64,000 nt of DNA from Falciphora oryzae (GCA_000733355.1 JNVV01000014.1:625384-689383), one strand, 5' to 3'. Shown: positions 11,502 through 22,832, numbered from the stretch's first letter. Numbers and translations are program-made. Notes: generated by a model from the letters alone, not told the origin.

Positions 11502-13052
11502 ATGGCGCAAATCGTGCACTCCAGAGGGGTCTTCCATGGTCTCCCGGCCTACGACGACAGCGCCCCCGAAATACGGGTCTGACGGCCATCGTGACAGGCG
11601 CCACTAGTGTCTCTGGATTTCATATGGTCAAGGTGCTTGCAGCTGCACCGCGGGGGTGGCGCAAGATATATGCGCTAGGCTGCCGGCCGCTGGCACGCTC
11701 GCTGCTCGCCGACATTGGCGAGGGGGCCAGTTGTGTCGAACACATTGCCATAGACTCTCTGAAGTCTCCGGGTGATATCGCAAAGGCCCTTCAGGACAAG
11801 ATCGACCGTGTGTTAATGCTACAAGACCCTGGCCATCCCACACCCCCAGTCGTGTCCTGCCAAGAGCACGGCGCTGACGAGAGCACGCAGCGACTACATC
11901 TTCTAATTTTCGTATGTGCAGCCTGCACCCAAGAAGGTCGTTCCTGAGCTGTACCCATTCACCCACAGCGAGCTCGAGGAGGCAAACAGTAAGGCATTGT
12001 CCCAGCATGGCCAGCCCTAGCCTGTCTTGTTCTGACGCCGGAAATGACGATCAGAGCTCATCTTCTCAAACTTCCTGGGCACGCTGCGTTACTCCGCCCT
12101 TACACCGAAGCGTTTCGTTCTTCAGACCAGAACTCGGCACTACGCTTCCCCCATGGGACCCTCAACGCTCGAGACAGACCACTACCGAGTGCTCCAGTCC
12201 GAGTGCTTCTACTATGCCCAGGAGGACGCGCTTGCAGAGTATTGCCGCTCGGCCGGGGCGACCTTCGCCGTGTCGCGGCCGTCGTAGATCGTCGGCGCCG
12301 CCCGCGACGGCACGCTGAACCACCTGACGGGATTGGGCGTCTACGCGTCCGTCCGGGCGCGTCTGCGCCGGCCCGTCCGGTTCACTGGTGACTACGCTGC
12401 CCGGGACCGCGAGTGCACCCAGTCCACCGGGCTCCTCAACGCATACTTTGACGAGTGGATCGCCCTCACAGACCGGGTGGGTGGCGAGGCGTTCAACATC
12501 ACCGATGGCGCTGGGTTCACATGGGGCCGTCTCTGGATCTACGTTGCCCATTGGTACGGTGTCGCATGGAGTCCTCCTGAGGCAGAGGAGTCCGAGTATC
12601 GGGTGCTAAGCATCCCTAACCCGGAGACGCCCCGCGGGCAGGTTTCTGTGGCAGGCCTCGGAGTTGTGATGCAATTATTGCTGGCCCAGATAGCCTGACA
12701 ATACTAACCGTTTCCTAGGCACGGTCCCCAGAGCAAATTTCGGTCGACCTTCAGCCTGCTTGAGTGGTCCAATCGGCCCGAGGTACAGCAGGCGTGGAGA
12801 GAGGTCGCCCAGAAGCACGATCTTACGCTGCACCCCTTCGTGGACCCGTATCGCACCCGCGTCTTCGCTTTTGCCGATACAGCGCTGATAGGAGATATTC
12901 CTGAGAGCTTCAGCATCAGCAAGGCACGTCGCTTCGGCTTTTTCGGCACCGTGGACTCGTATCAGTCCATCCTCCACACCATGCAACTCCCCCACTTGAG
13001 GCTGATCCCAGCGCCGGAGGTCCTGGAGTTTGTATCGCACGTCCCTACCTAG
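11502..13052 (+). pseudogene. broken PRISE-type (progesterone 5-beta-reductase/iridoid synthase-like) SDR
   Basis: The reading starts MAQIVHSRGVFHGLPAYD, then needs a one-base frame change near 11575 to reach the Rossmann motif TAIVTGATSVSGFHMVKVL. After introns it continues with VQPAPKK...YPFTHSELEEAN, LRYSALTPKRFVLQT, SECFYYAQEDALAEYC, GDYAARDRECTQST and KARRFGFFGTVDSYQSI to the stop at 13052. This order is that of fungal NAD(P)-dependent PRISE-like reductases, which act on enones and often occur in natural-product clusters. An in-frame TAG at 12285-12287 (VSRPS-stop-IVGA) interrupts a conserved loop that normally has an uncharged residue there. Two independent lesions argue for a pseudogene rather than a sequencing slip. 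It is transcribed away from the terpene synthase. Confidence 0.75.
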
Positions 13053-13949
13053 AATGCCTGTACAGCAAAGGCTCGGTCGAGAGAGTAGAACTTCCAAAGG
13101 GGTGGCATAGGCAAACACTGAAAGCAGCAAGCACCATGCCCCAGGTCTACAGCCGAGTGACGAGGGCTCCAACGGACAAACGAGCAGTAGCTAAAAAAAA
13201 AAAAAAAAAAAGTAGTAATAGGCAATAAATGCCAAACAAGCCTGGCTCGTCCACCTAAGAACATATCTTCTTTGTGATGGACAGAAACGGAATTTCTGCC
13301 CCCTTTCGACCGACTGTCATCCCTGACTAGGTTAGGCGTACCGCGCCAGTCACGGAATCGCTTGACGTTCGGGCGGCTGCCGAACTTGAGCGATCTACTA
13401 GCTCACAGTCTTCATGGCGAAGGCCGGTGACTGGACCGCTAGGGGCCGTTGGTTCCACTGCCCGGGCTGTTGGGACAGACGGGGCCTCCATATCGGCCGC
13501 CCAAGCGCCGGAATTGGTCAAGCGCCAACCACATTTTGCTCGCAACAACTAACACCCACCTCGGTGTGGCCGTTTCTTTGCCCCCTTCACTAGTTCTTGA
13601 CAAATTCCCCTTCGCGGACATCCCAAAGCCACATACCTCGTGCGCCGGCCGCAGTGGCCTTCGTCCGGCTTGGTAGGGGACTTGAAAGGAGATGGAGCTT
13701 GGCGCCGATGCGAAAGGTCAAAGAACCTGCAATCCCAAAAATGAGCAATCCCAAGTCACTCAAAAGGGCACAAAGAGGGCGGCAGGTGACTCTCGCGTTC
13801 TTTCACCGAGGGAACGTCTATTTTAATGCGCGGTGTTCGCTCTCCAAGCGTACTCTCCCCCAATATTTTTCCAAACAGAAACACCAAACCAATCAACACA
13901 TCTCAGCTCTTCTCCTGTCAAGAACGTCACAGCAGACCCGTCTGACACA
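13053..13949. other. intergenic stretch with a 19-bp poly-A tract
   Basis: No supported gene. Contains an uninterrupted A19 at 13193-13211 about 140 bp downstream of the reductase stop; otherwise nothing recognisable. The last 150 bp probably form the promoter and leader of the next gene. Confidence 0.4.
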
Positions 13950-14540
13950 ATGATTCCAGCAAACCACAAGTCGGCAATCCGGGAAGCCAGCGAGGTCATC
14001 GCCACCCGTGCCATCTCGGCGTTCAAGTCCCTCGTGGAGCAAGAAGCGCCCATCAAAACCGAGGACGGACATGCCATCGACCTGTCCAGCTTCAGAGCAA
14101 AGGCAGACGACATGATCACGGGTCCATGCCTCAGTCGGCTCTCGGACGAGATTGCCCTCACCTTCGAGCGGAAATACGATCTTCTGGACCAGGTCGAGCA
14201 GCACCGCCGAGCCAACTACTTGATGGATCAGGCGCGCCATGTGGTCTCCACGCGGGTGAGGGACGCCTGCGCCGTGGCAAGCGGCAGACCGCGGCCAAAG
14301 CCGAACTCGACCGGGCTCGGCCACGATATCAAGACGGCCATAGTCCATGCTACGGGCCGCACGACATATGCCGAGAACGTGCTGGTGCTGTCGAGGGAAG
14401 TCGAGGAGAGAACTACTCGGGAGTGCAACAAGGACGTCACGAATATTCTGATCCCTATCCGGAAGGAGATTCCAGAGAGGATTCCTGATCCCCTAAACGG
14501 CGAGGACCATAGGGGGATCCCGTACTCTGCCTGTTTCTAA
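13950..14540 (+). CDS. hypothetical protein, 196 residues, not recognised
   Basis: Single-exon frame starting at the ATG in ACACAATGATTCC (MIPANHKSAIREASEVIATR) and ending PYSACF. I prefer this ATG over earlier in-frame non-ATG codons because the context is good and the sequence before it looks untranslated. The protein is hydrophilic, mostly helical by composition, rich in Glu/Arg/Lys/Ala, with no signal peptide, membrane segment or metal motif. Two Cys lie near residues 50 and 110. No homologous family came to mind. Codon use is G/C-rich like the intact genes nearby, which supports it being real. It could also be the surviving part of a longer gene. Confidence 0.5.
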   Translation: MIPANHKSAIREASEVIATRAISAFKSLVEQEAPIKTEDGHAIDLSSFRAKADDMITGPCLSRLSDEIALTFERKYDLLDQVEQHRRANYLMDQARHVVSTRVRDACAVASGRPRPKPNSTGLGHDIKTAIVHATGRTTYAENVLVLSREVEERTTRECNKDVTNILIPIRKEIPERIPDPLNGEDHRGIPYSACF

Positions 14541-15119
14541 TCCCCAGCCCGGCGATCCATCGACACAGCAATCCAAAAAGGCCCCAGTCGACGTATAGAA
14601 CCAGTTCCAACGAACCCACCTGATGCGTGCGCCTATTGTCAATGCGTAATCTCAATATGACTGTGTTTGCAAGTTTGTGCAGTCGGAGAGTAAAACCCGT
14701 TCCAAGGAGCGAATCTAAAGGGGCTTTTGCCTGCCTCGTTCACGACAAAAAAAAAAAAAGACGGCACCCCCTTTGCCTCGATTCTTTTGTCAACTCCTGT
14801 GCTGCATCTTTTATGCTACCCTTTCCTGTTCCTGTATCCATATCTGTGTTTTGGCGGTGGTGCAAGTAAAAGGTGCCAACTTTAGTGTCGTGGACGAGCA
14901 GGCCGCTCCGCTCCCACCTCCAGGGGCCTGCCGGTTGGAGATTTAGCGGCTGAATGCCTGAGCCTCAGTGGCTTTATTGATGGCGCACTAGAACAACAGA
15001 GGTGCGTGCCCGCCCGTTTGAGCCTCAGAGGAGAGGACTACCTAGGCACCAGGTGCTACAGCGAAACACCTGGACGAACCGCGAATCCCCAAGTCTAGGT
15101 ATCTTCATCCCTTGTCCCC
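14541..15119. other. intergenic stretch without a supported gene
   Basis: About 580 bp. An A13 run near 14747-14759; otherwise no gene, repeat or RNA signature seen. Confidence 0.35.
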
Positions 15120-16090
15120 TTCCAATGACAATAATGATTTCTCGAGCCCAAAAACCACACGCGATCTATGACAAAAATACTGCCACTGTCCCGTCACTTT
15201 CTATCCCACGTCCTGTCCCGTTCTCAGTGCCATCCAACTCTCCCATAACGTCACCCCATCTTTACCTGCCACTTCACAAGTTCCGGGGGTTAACCTTCTC
15301 CACGTACATCCTGTCAATTCCGTCGAGTGTGCGGTCCTTTGGCTCGATGACATACAGGAAAACGAAGCCGCCAGGAAAGCGCAGGAACCGGCAAACACAA
15401 ACCCGTACAGAAATTTATTTTGGCAACGATAAAGGAAACAGTGTATGTAATGGCCGCATTAACGATCCAATTGGCCCCTGTGGCCAGCGCCAGCGCGGTT
15501 GGCCGGTGGGCGGCAGGGAAGAGCTCCGCGGTCACGGCCCAGACCAGCGTACCATGGCTGGGAATCTCGTCGGGGCCAGGTGGTCGATGAAGTCGGACAT
15601 CGGAAAAATACCGCCAATGGCGCCGCTGCATAGAAACGAGCAAATTAGCGGAAGGCTCGGTCCTAGTAAAAGGGGAGGGGGGTGGGCGACGTACATTGAG
15701 AAGCCGAGCAGCAAACCGCCGAAGGCAGGAATCACCGCGGCAGCTATGGCCAGGGCGTTGGCGCGTGCCACCTTGTCGTCGAAAAGCGGGAAAACGGCGA
15801 TGCAAGGAGACGATGACACCGAAAGAAGACGAGGACGACGAAAGGGAGACAAATCGACGTGGACGACGATGGAGAAACGACGACAGAAAGACGACGACGC
15901 GTGGAGACGATGACAAGATAACGAAAACGAAGACAGGACGTCCAAGAATGGTATTGTGGATGCTGCCAAAAAGAGATGCCAAAACTGCTGCAATGCTGGA
16001 AAGCTGTTATTGATGATGGAGGGATTCCAATGGCGGCACGCCCAGTTACCTGTGTGGCGAAGCTGGTGTTGACGTTTAATGCTGGTTGTG
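15120..16090 (-). pseudogene. hexose transporter relic A, internally deleted
   Basis: Reading the minus strand, an N-terminal piece (ALAIAAAVIPAFGGLLLGFSM, a retained intron, then GAIGGIFPMSDFIDHLAP) is joined near 15552 directly to TM10-11 sequence (GTLVWAVTAELFPAAHRPTALALATGANW). The roughly 250 residues between them are missing. The C-terminal tail is in a shifted frame (YVIEPKDRTLDGIDRMYVEKVNPRNL, stop at 15274-15276). The matching intact gene is at 32617-34259. Similarity also covers flanks: 15136-15169 matches 32498-32531 downstream of that gene, and 16045-16075 resembles 34384-34416 upstream of it. It is therefore a copy of a genomic segment, not of an mRNA. It forms an inverted pair with relic B. 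Confidence 0.75.
15805..15950. repeat. purine-rich GAC/GAA low-complexity stretch
   Basis: The plus strand is almost all short GACGA, AAGACGA and GGAGACGA words, giving long but meaningless open frames of Arg/Asp/Glu on one strand and Ser/Phe/Val on the other. It lies just 5' of the coding part of relic A and probably arose after the gene died. Confidence 0.6.
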
Positions 16091-16100
16091 TGTCGAGGGG

Positions 16101-16122
16101 AAAAAAAAAAAAAAAAAAAAAA
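16101..16122. repeat. A22 homopolymer
   Basis: Uninterrupted run of 22 A on the plus strand between the two head-to-head transporter relics. There is no retroelement sequence upstream of it on either strand, so I do not read it as a retroposon tail. Confidence 0.8.
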
Positions 16123-16439
16123 GGAAGATGGATGGACTCGAGTAGGTAGAGCGGCACGACCCAGTCAACGGTTGATTCCAACCGCCAGCACACCACCTGC
16201 ATTTTGAAGGTACCCTGGGTAACTTCCGAAGCAGGAAGGCACGCGTGGCACGACCTGCATCCCGACCACGACCACGAGCAAGCGAGGCCAGGACGAAGCT
16301 GTGACGGGAGGCACCAACGAAGCGTGTGCCTAGAACCGAACTTCTAAGTGAGCCGGCTGGCCCTGATCGCTTTCCAAGGCGACGAGGGTGACGAGCTCGA
16401 GCACGGCGACGAACGAGGCCAGCGTCATGTCGCATCCCT

Positions 16440-17015
16440 GAGGGTGTTCACGCTGCCAAGTTTGAGTTGGCCCCCGTCCTCGGTGCCAGTCGCCGCTGTC
16501 TTCTCAGCAATCCACCCTGGGGTCCTCTCGTTTGGGCTGTGTGTGCAGAGCTGTTCCCAGCGCATCACTGTTCCGTTGCTCTGGCTTTGGCCACGGCTGC
16601 TAAGTGGACGGTCAATACTGCCATCGCGTGCTCCACGGGGGCCATTGTCGCTCGGATCCGCTTCCTTTACGGGTTTGTCTTCGCGGGCTCGTGTGCGCTT
16701 CTGGCTGGGTTTGACTTTTGGTTTGTTATAGAGCCGAAGGACAAGATAATGGAGGAGATCGACGGCCTGTACATGGACAGGGCCAACCCTCGCAAGGTAC
16801 AGGTCAGCTGAGGTCAGGAAGATGGCAGGCGGTGGGGTGACGGAGTGGAGATGGCGGAGACGAGACATTGGCTGGACAAGATCATCATTTTTATTATTCG
16901 AACGGATCGAATAGATTTAGAATATCCTTATCATCGGAACGTAGAGAATAGATTTAGGATAGATTCGGGTCGTGGCTCGGCTCGGGACATTATTTCTTTC
17001 AATGGAAGTGATAGA
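16440..17015 (+). pseudogene. hexose transporter relic B, C-terminal fragment plus 3' flank
   Basis: On the plus strand, one frame reads NPPWGPLVWAVCAELFPAHH, LALATAAKWTVNTAIA, LYGFVFAGSCALLAG, FVIEPKDKIMEEIDGLYM and ANPRKVQVS-stop (stop at 16809-16811). These are TM10-12 and the PESKG/IEPKxxxMEEID tail typical of fungal sugar transporters. Nothing of TM1-9 is found upstream. Downstream, 16864-17010 matches the region after the intact gene (32490-32600 on the minus strand), with several changes of the C-to-T and G-to-A kind. B and relic A share LALAT and YGFVFAGSCA wording that the intact gene lacks, so both derive from a second paralogue. Confidence 0.75.
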
Positions 17016-17380
17016 GGCCTCGTCAAACGGCACTCGGTTTTTTCCTATTGCCTTTCCAGTTTCCTTTTGTATTTCCTCGTCGACATGGCAATACAGGTCT
17101 CCTCGAGCAACGACCAGGCACAGCTTCGCCCCACGCCTTGCGTAGGAACAGCGGGCTCGAATCACAGCAAGGGGATGGTATTCGAATCGAAATCTTGTGG
17201 CATTATGTAATTAAACGATTTACCGGGTAAGTGCAAGTCATCTACAAACGGGAAAGGGGCATGTCGCGGCGTCAAATCGTCGTCCACTCGAGACCAAAGT
17301 AGGTAACTCCCATTATTACATGAAGGGATAATAATCCACATCACACGCGTAAAACTAGCCGACTATACAGGGAAAAGCCT
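17016..17380. other. intergenic spacer
   Basis: About 365 bp between the end of the relic B flank and the stop of the esterase gene; likely holds the esterase 3' UTR. Nothing else seen. Confidence 0.35.
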
Positions 17381-18614
17381 TTACAGGAGAGCCAGGGCGG
17401 CAACGGCGGCGGCCAGGCCGAAGAAGCCGGCGCCAGTGGCGGAAGCACCGCTGAAGACGGGCTGCGACGGGGTGGGCTTGACGACACCGCCGGTGGGCTG
17501 GACGGCAGGGGAGCCAGTGGGAGCGGCGGTGGTGGGGATGGCCGAGAGGTTCTCGGTCGTCTCGCACGTGGCCTCGGGCAGGGGGAGCTTGATGGTCGGG
17601 GTGTGGTCGGCGGGAGGGGTGACGGTGTGGGGGTTCTCGGTGTAGGACTGCGTTACAGGCTGCGAGGATGGCGACGAGAGTCAGTAGTGGACAACCTAGC
17701 TGGCAAGAGGGGTAAAAGAAACTTACGCATTCGGTGGTGTAGACGGTGACAACGCCAGAGACGTCAGTAACAGTGACAACGGTGGAGCTGGGGGCGGCCG
17801 TGGTCATGGTGCCGTTGGCGAAGGGGAAACGGGTGGTGGTGGTGGCGGCAGCCGGGGTGGGGGCGGGGGCGCTGGGCTTCTCGGGGCCCTTGAAGGCGGC
17901 GACGCGCTCCTTGACCCAGGCGGCAGCGTCGGGGGTGTCGACATCGAAGTAGTTGAGGTGCTCGTCAACAACGTTGCCGCCGCCGCAGATCGGGTCGCCG
18001 GCGTTGCAGTAGTCCCTCCAGACGCCGGCGTAGTTGATGGCCTTGGCCAGCTGGTCGTTGTTGCGCGGGTACAGGCCCCAGTGGGTGGCGCCGCTCTTGT
18101 AGTTGTAGGGCTGGAAGGCGGTGTGGCGGATGTCACCGAAGGTCATGATGGCGGCGACCTGGCGGCCGGCGGGGCTGGTGATGTCGAGGGCGGGGATGAA
18201 GGGCACGACGCAGCCGTTGAAGACGGAGCCGCCGGCGCCGGAGAAGATGTCGCCGACGACCTGGGCGCCCTGGGAGAAGCCGCTGACGACAATCTTGGAG
18301 TCGGGGCAGCGCTGGTTGTAGGCGATGATCTGGGCGCGGCCGTTGGTGATGCCCTGGGTGACGGCGCCGCAGTACTCGTCCTGGAGCATGTTCTGCATCT
18401 GGATGTCCTCGTAGTCGCACGACGACAGGCCGTTGCAGATGGCCGAGACGAGCTTGCCCATGCGGCCGGGGTAGGGCTCGTTGTTGCCCTTGCCCAGGAA
18501 GATGTGGACGTCGGCGCAGCTCTCCGTCACCATCTGGCGCGGGGCGAGCTCGGGGAGGGCCGAGGCGACACCAGCCAGGACGGCGGCGCGCATGACGGAG
18601 GCGGCGGAAGGCAT
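17381..18614 (-). CDS. secreted CE5 esterase (cutinase/acetylxylan esterase family), probably GPI-anchored
   Basis: Exons 18614-17727 and 17659-17381 encode 388 residues. The N-terminus MPSAASVMRAAVLAGVASALPEL is a signal peptide with a possible RQ processing site. The alpha/beta-hydrolase core shows the nucleophile motif GFSQG (Ser114), the Asp of NAGDPICGG (Asp207) and the His of DEHLNYF (His219). Cysteines match the CE5 disulfide pattern. CE5 enzymes cleave cutin or acetyl groups on xylan outside the cell. After residue 240 comes a Pro/Thr/Ser-rich tail of about 140 residues ending GASATGAGFFGLAAAVAALALL, a typical GPI-attachment signal; such tails are unusual for free cutinases. A long antisense open frame is a GC-bias shadow. 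Cutinase versus acetylxylan esterase activity cannot be told by eye. Confidence 0.88.
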
Positions 18615-20735
18615 GTTGTCGGAGGGGGCGGGGAGCAGACGGCTGGCCAGCTGAGCGAATGGATGGCTGAAGAAAGTATTCGAGCCGAGGGAGCGAGCGA
18701 AAGACTGGAGAGCTGGGCCGGTCGGTTGGGTTGGCTGGGAAGACAGGAGTGCTGGTCCTGGGCAGCAGAGAGAGACAAGGAGGGCATCGCGGCGGCTTTT
18801 GTGGACGACCACGACGCCCCCCTATCCAGGGCCTTGTGCCGGCCGGGCCGGGCGCCTGGCCCCTCGGTCAACTGCGTGTTGGGCGTTGGCTCATGGTGGG
18901 AGCCGGTGGTGAACTGAGGTGCGGAGGATGTGGAGCGGAGCCGCTATCGCAATTTCACAGCCAAGTATCCACAATGTTCGTGATTGCACTGTGGTCGTGG
19001 GGCGTGAGCACCACCAGATGTGCTCGCCGGGTGGGGCGCGGCCCTGAGGCGGGCTGCTGATTTGCTGGCGCCTCGCCTGGCCGCCCCTCCCAGCGTAACC
19101 CGTCAATCTCCAGGGACTCGAATGCGGCTGACAGACACAGCAGACTCGTCGGCGCGACTCGTATGGGAAGGCTGCCCGTTAATGCGGAGCAGATAATGGC
19201 GCCCTGCCAGCTCCACTGCCGCTCGCCTTTGGCCAGGGGAAGGGGGAGAAAAGGGGTCCTCCTTGGGCGACGATGGGGCCTGCTGCACGTTGTTGCCGGG
19301 TGCCAGGCTTCAGTTCCAGTCGCCTGCCTCTTTGGGACTCTGCCCTGCGCAGATCGGGCGACAGCCTGCACGGCCAGGCACGGACTGGTTCGGGCGACCC
19401 GAGAAGCGGCTGGGCATGACGGCAATCCTCAGTGCGTGCGTGCGTGCTCAATGTCTTGATTCGATTTTCGATTGCTTGCTGACGGAGCAGAGGTGGTGAA
19501 CCGGCACTGCCTAGGTCTAGATCACAGCGGCGACACTATTCCGCAAAAGCACACGATTCGCACACGATTCTCCCGTCTCTTCCTCGCTGTCAGGGGCCCG
19601 AATATTGGCACCTCGTATAAAAAAGTGGCCTCTGGGCGGCCCTGGAAAAGCTTGACTGTTCCTGTCTCATCCCGTCCCCACGAAAAACGCGAGTCGGTCC
19701 TCACCACGTCGACCACAAGAGGTTAGCGGTCGGTACAGCCGTGCGATACGATCGGTCCCAGGCCCATGTCTGCCTCCTTCCCCAGGCCGTTGCGCTTTAT
19801 TTAGCACCACCTCATATCAACATTCTTCTCGTCTCATCGGGGCCCATGCTGTCGTCCATGTCCACCTGCCACAATTTCTCCGGCTGTCGGCACAGCGTTC
19901 GACGCAGCATGGCAGCGACTCCATCCGAGGCTGTGGAGCCTCGGAAAATCGTTGCTGCAACCCTTATTTCTCTGCTCAATGCCTCCTAGGCCATCCACAG
20001 ACAAGGGGCAGGGGACTGGGACTGGCATCCGCATGTCCACACCGTCTGCCAGCAGCCAGCCAGCCCTCCCCTCCATCTTCTTCCGGCCATCCCTCGTCAA
20101 TCGAGGCGCCCCGGACGTCGGCGCTGGCACTGGGCCGACTCGGAGGCCGACCTGCAAGTCTTCTTGGCATGTGCCCCACTGTGCCGGCGGCCAGTCTCTC
20201 CCGGCACCGGGCCCGTCAGGAGCTAAGCACGGCTTCCGTCGGGACACAGCGGCTCGCCACGGCGCTCGCCACACACCGACCTCGACATAAATCACCCAAA
20301 CAGGCCTTCGCTGTGCATGCGACGTGCATGCTGGTCGCACCCGTCCCTCAACAAGCAGGCTCCCGCCAGATGGTCTAGAACAGGCCTGGATGCTTGATGC
20401 GAGCTTCGCATCTGCCATTGACGTGGACGACCGGGCCCCGGCAGATGCAAGCACAAGCCACGGCACTCCAGCGGCAACAGCGATGATCGGGCAGCCCGCT
20501 TGTGCTCACCCAAACTTGCGGGGTGTGCTAGGCCACCAATGTCGTCGTAAGGGCGCGTCGCCGCGCTTGGCACCATGGAGGGAAACACAATGCATCTTAA
20601 ATATCGGCAGCGGCAGGTAGTTCCTCGCATGCCACCGGAGTATGGTCTTGCTATTGTCATCTTTTGCTTTGGCACATCAAGCTCGAGCGCCCTCTACAGA
20701 CCCGGCACAACTGATAAGCCACGACCATCACCGCC
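18615..20735. other. 2.1-kb intergenic region between divergent genes
   Basis: Contains the promoters of the esterase (minus) and of the MCT-type transporter (plus). A TATA-like TATAAAAAA lies at about 19617 on the plus strand but no coding sequence follows it closely. Open frames here lack domains. Confidence 0.4.
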
Positions 20736-22480
20736 ATGGGAGAGGTTGCGAATACGGGACCACAGGTCCGACCCTCGGCGGCGGTATCTCCAGACCTGGC
20801 TCCGAAGTCGGCCCCTGCGCCGGTCGCGGTCAAGCCCGAGGCCGGCGCTTCCATTACCCAGGACGTCGGGGATCACCAGCGACGCCCGACGGCGACGTAT
20901 CCAAGGGCCCTTTCCCCCCTGTCGGCCACCAGCCTGTCCATAGACATAGAATCAGGCCCCCTAGCCTGGCTCTGTGTTCTCGGCGCCTGGCTCTTTCTCC
21001 TACCCACCTATGGTGCGATGATTCCATTGCTGAACAGCCGCCTGCTAGTATGAGACTGGCGCCCCGCAGACACACGCGGCATGTATTGACGACGATGCTC
21101 GGAACAAAGGATTCATGCAGGCCATCGGCGTCATCCAGTCCTACCTCCAGCTGCACCAGCTGAGCGCCTATTCAGCGCGCGATATCGGCTGGATCTCTGG
21201 AATGCTGACCTTCCTGGCACTGCTTCTGGGCATCCAGGTCGGGCCTGTTCTCGACGTCTACGGCTCCCGCCACCTCGCTCCGACCTCTGCCCTCATCGTG
21301 ACCGCCATGTTCTTCCTGTTGGCAGAGTGCGAGGCCTACTGGCAATTTATGCTTTGCCTCGGCGTCCTGGGCGGCGTCGGCGGCGCCCTGGCGTCCACTG
21401 TCGCCATGTCGTGTGTCGCGAAGCTATTTGTGCGCCGCAGAGGCCTCGCTGTCGGTGTTGCCATGAGCGGCTCCTCTGTCGGCGCCATCGCAATCCCCCT
21501 CATGCTCCGCCAGCTGTTCTCCAGCATCGGCTGGACCTGGACCATCAGGGCGCTCGGGTTCTTTGTCGCCGGCATCATGAGCCTCGGGGTTCTGTGCCTC
21601 ATGCCCTATCAACGCTTGGTCTCGATCCCTACCGCTACCCTATTGGTCAACGATCAGGACGCAGTCTCTCTGCCGATGCATGTTACCAGTCAGGACCAGG
21701 CTACTACCCGTACGAGCACACAACAACGTGGCCCTGAGGAGGCACAGGTTCATGGAAACCCGCGCAGTATTGACCCTCCTATTCCGCAGAAACGGTCTGC
21801 CACCCTCAACTTCGCAGCATTCAACTCCCCGTCCTTCTCACTCATCACCGCGGCCCTCTTTCTCATTGAATTCGTCGTCTATGGCATCAGCGGCCTGCTC
21901 CCCACGTATGCCATCGTGGCCGGCTTCAGCCCCCAGACGGGCTACGCCCTGATAGCCCTCGCGAACGGATGCGGATGTCTGGGCCGGATAATACCGGGTG
22001 TGGGCGGTGACCACTTTGGTCACTTCAACGTTCTGCTACTAACCATCGCTTTCACCTTGGTGTTCATGGCTACCATCTTTGTTCCCTTTGGCCCCCGGTC
22101 GCTCGAGGCCCTTTACGCCTTTGCCGCCCTTTGGGGTTTCGGATCGGGGTCGTTCCTAGCGCTCACGCCAGTGTGTATGGGCAAGACGTGCGACCCCAAA
22201 GACTATGGGCGCTACTTTGGTGAGCTTGGCAGCCGGAATTTCTTCTCCCTCAGGCCATATCTAACCATACACGCCTTTTATGGATCCAGGGACCATGAAC
22301 TTCATCGTCAGCTTCTCGCTCCTCATCTGCATTCCCATCGGAGGCCACATGCTGGAAGTGATGGGACCGACGGCCCTGTCCGGGTTCTATCTCGCCATCG
22401 TCTTCCTAGCTGGCGCGTGCTTCTTCGGCGCCAGAGCGCTGCTGTCTGGCGGCCTGACGAACTTTAGACAGAGGATCTGA
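20736..22480 (+). CDS. MFS monocarboxylate transporter-like (MCT/MCH family) protein
   Basis: Exons 20736-21012, 21110-22219 and 22290-22480 give 525 residues. A hydrophilic N-terminus of about 75 residues precedes TM1 (GPLAWLCVLGAWLFLLPTYG), which the first intron cuts. TM2-6 follow with GVGGALASTVAMSCVAKLFVRRRGLAVG, the loop that marks fungal MCT-like transporters. A long charged cytosolic loop then leads to TM7-12 (LIEFVVYGISGLLPTYAIVAGF, CLGRIIPGVGGDHFGHFN). The MCT family imports or exports monocarboxylates or secondary metabolites across the plasma membrane; in fungi most members have no assigned substrate. All splice phases agree and no lesion is visible. It stands alone between the esterase and xylanase genes, so context does not suggest a substrate. 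Confidence 0.85.
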
Positions 22481-22832
22481 ACTCTAGTGCCGAGGCACGA
22501 CCACAGATATCACAAAGGGAGTGAATACCCCAAGGCCGACCAAGACCGATCAGCCTTTGGCAGGCATCACGGAGGCTCGGATACGTCACGGTTGCTCTCC
22601 AACGGTTACAGAGCATCCAGGCCACCCTGCGCCGGATCTCTGTCACCCCGGCGCACTCGTATATAGGGCCAGAGGGTCTCCCACCCCCTACCACACTCGT
22701 TTTAGTTTATTAACAGTACAGATCAATCACTAGGCCTACTGCGTGCCCTCTTCTATGCAATATGAGGCCATGTTCACGGGTCTTCGCCCGACTTGGAGCG
22801 CGTCACCAGTATCCCTTTTCCTGTTCCTTTTT

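Noticed and set aside
16101..16122. A22 tract as a retroposon tail
   Set aside because: No reverse transcriptase, target-site duplication or intron-less copy is attached; the adjacent relics retain intron and flank sequence.
17958..18917. A 319-codon plus-strand open frame
   Set aside because: Antisense to the CE5 exon; alternating Val/Gly/Ala/Asp content and no motif.
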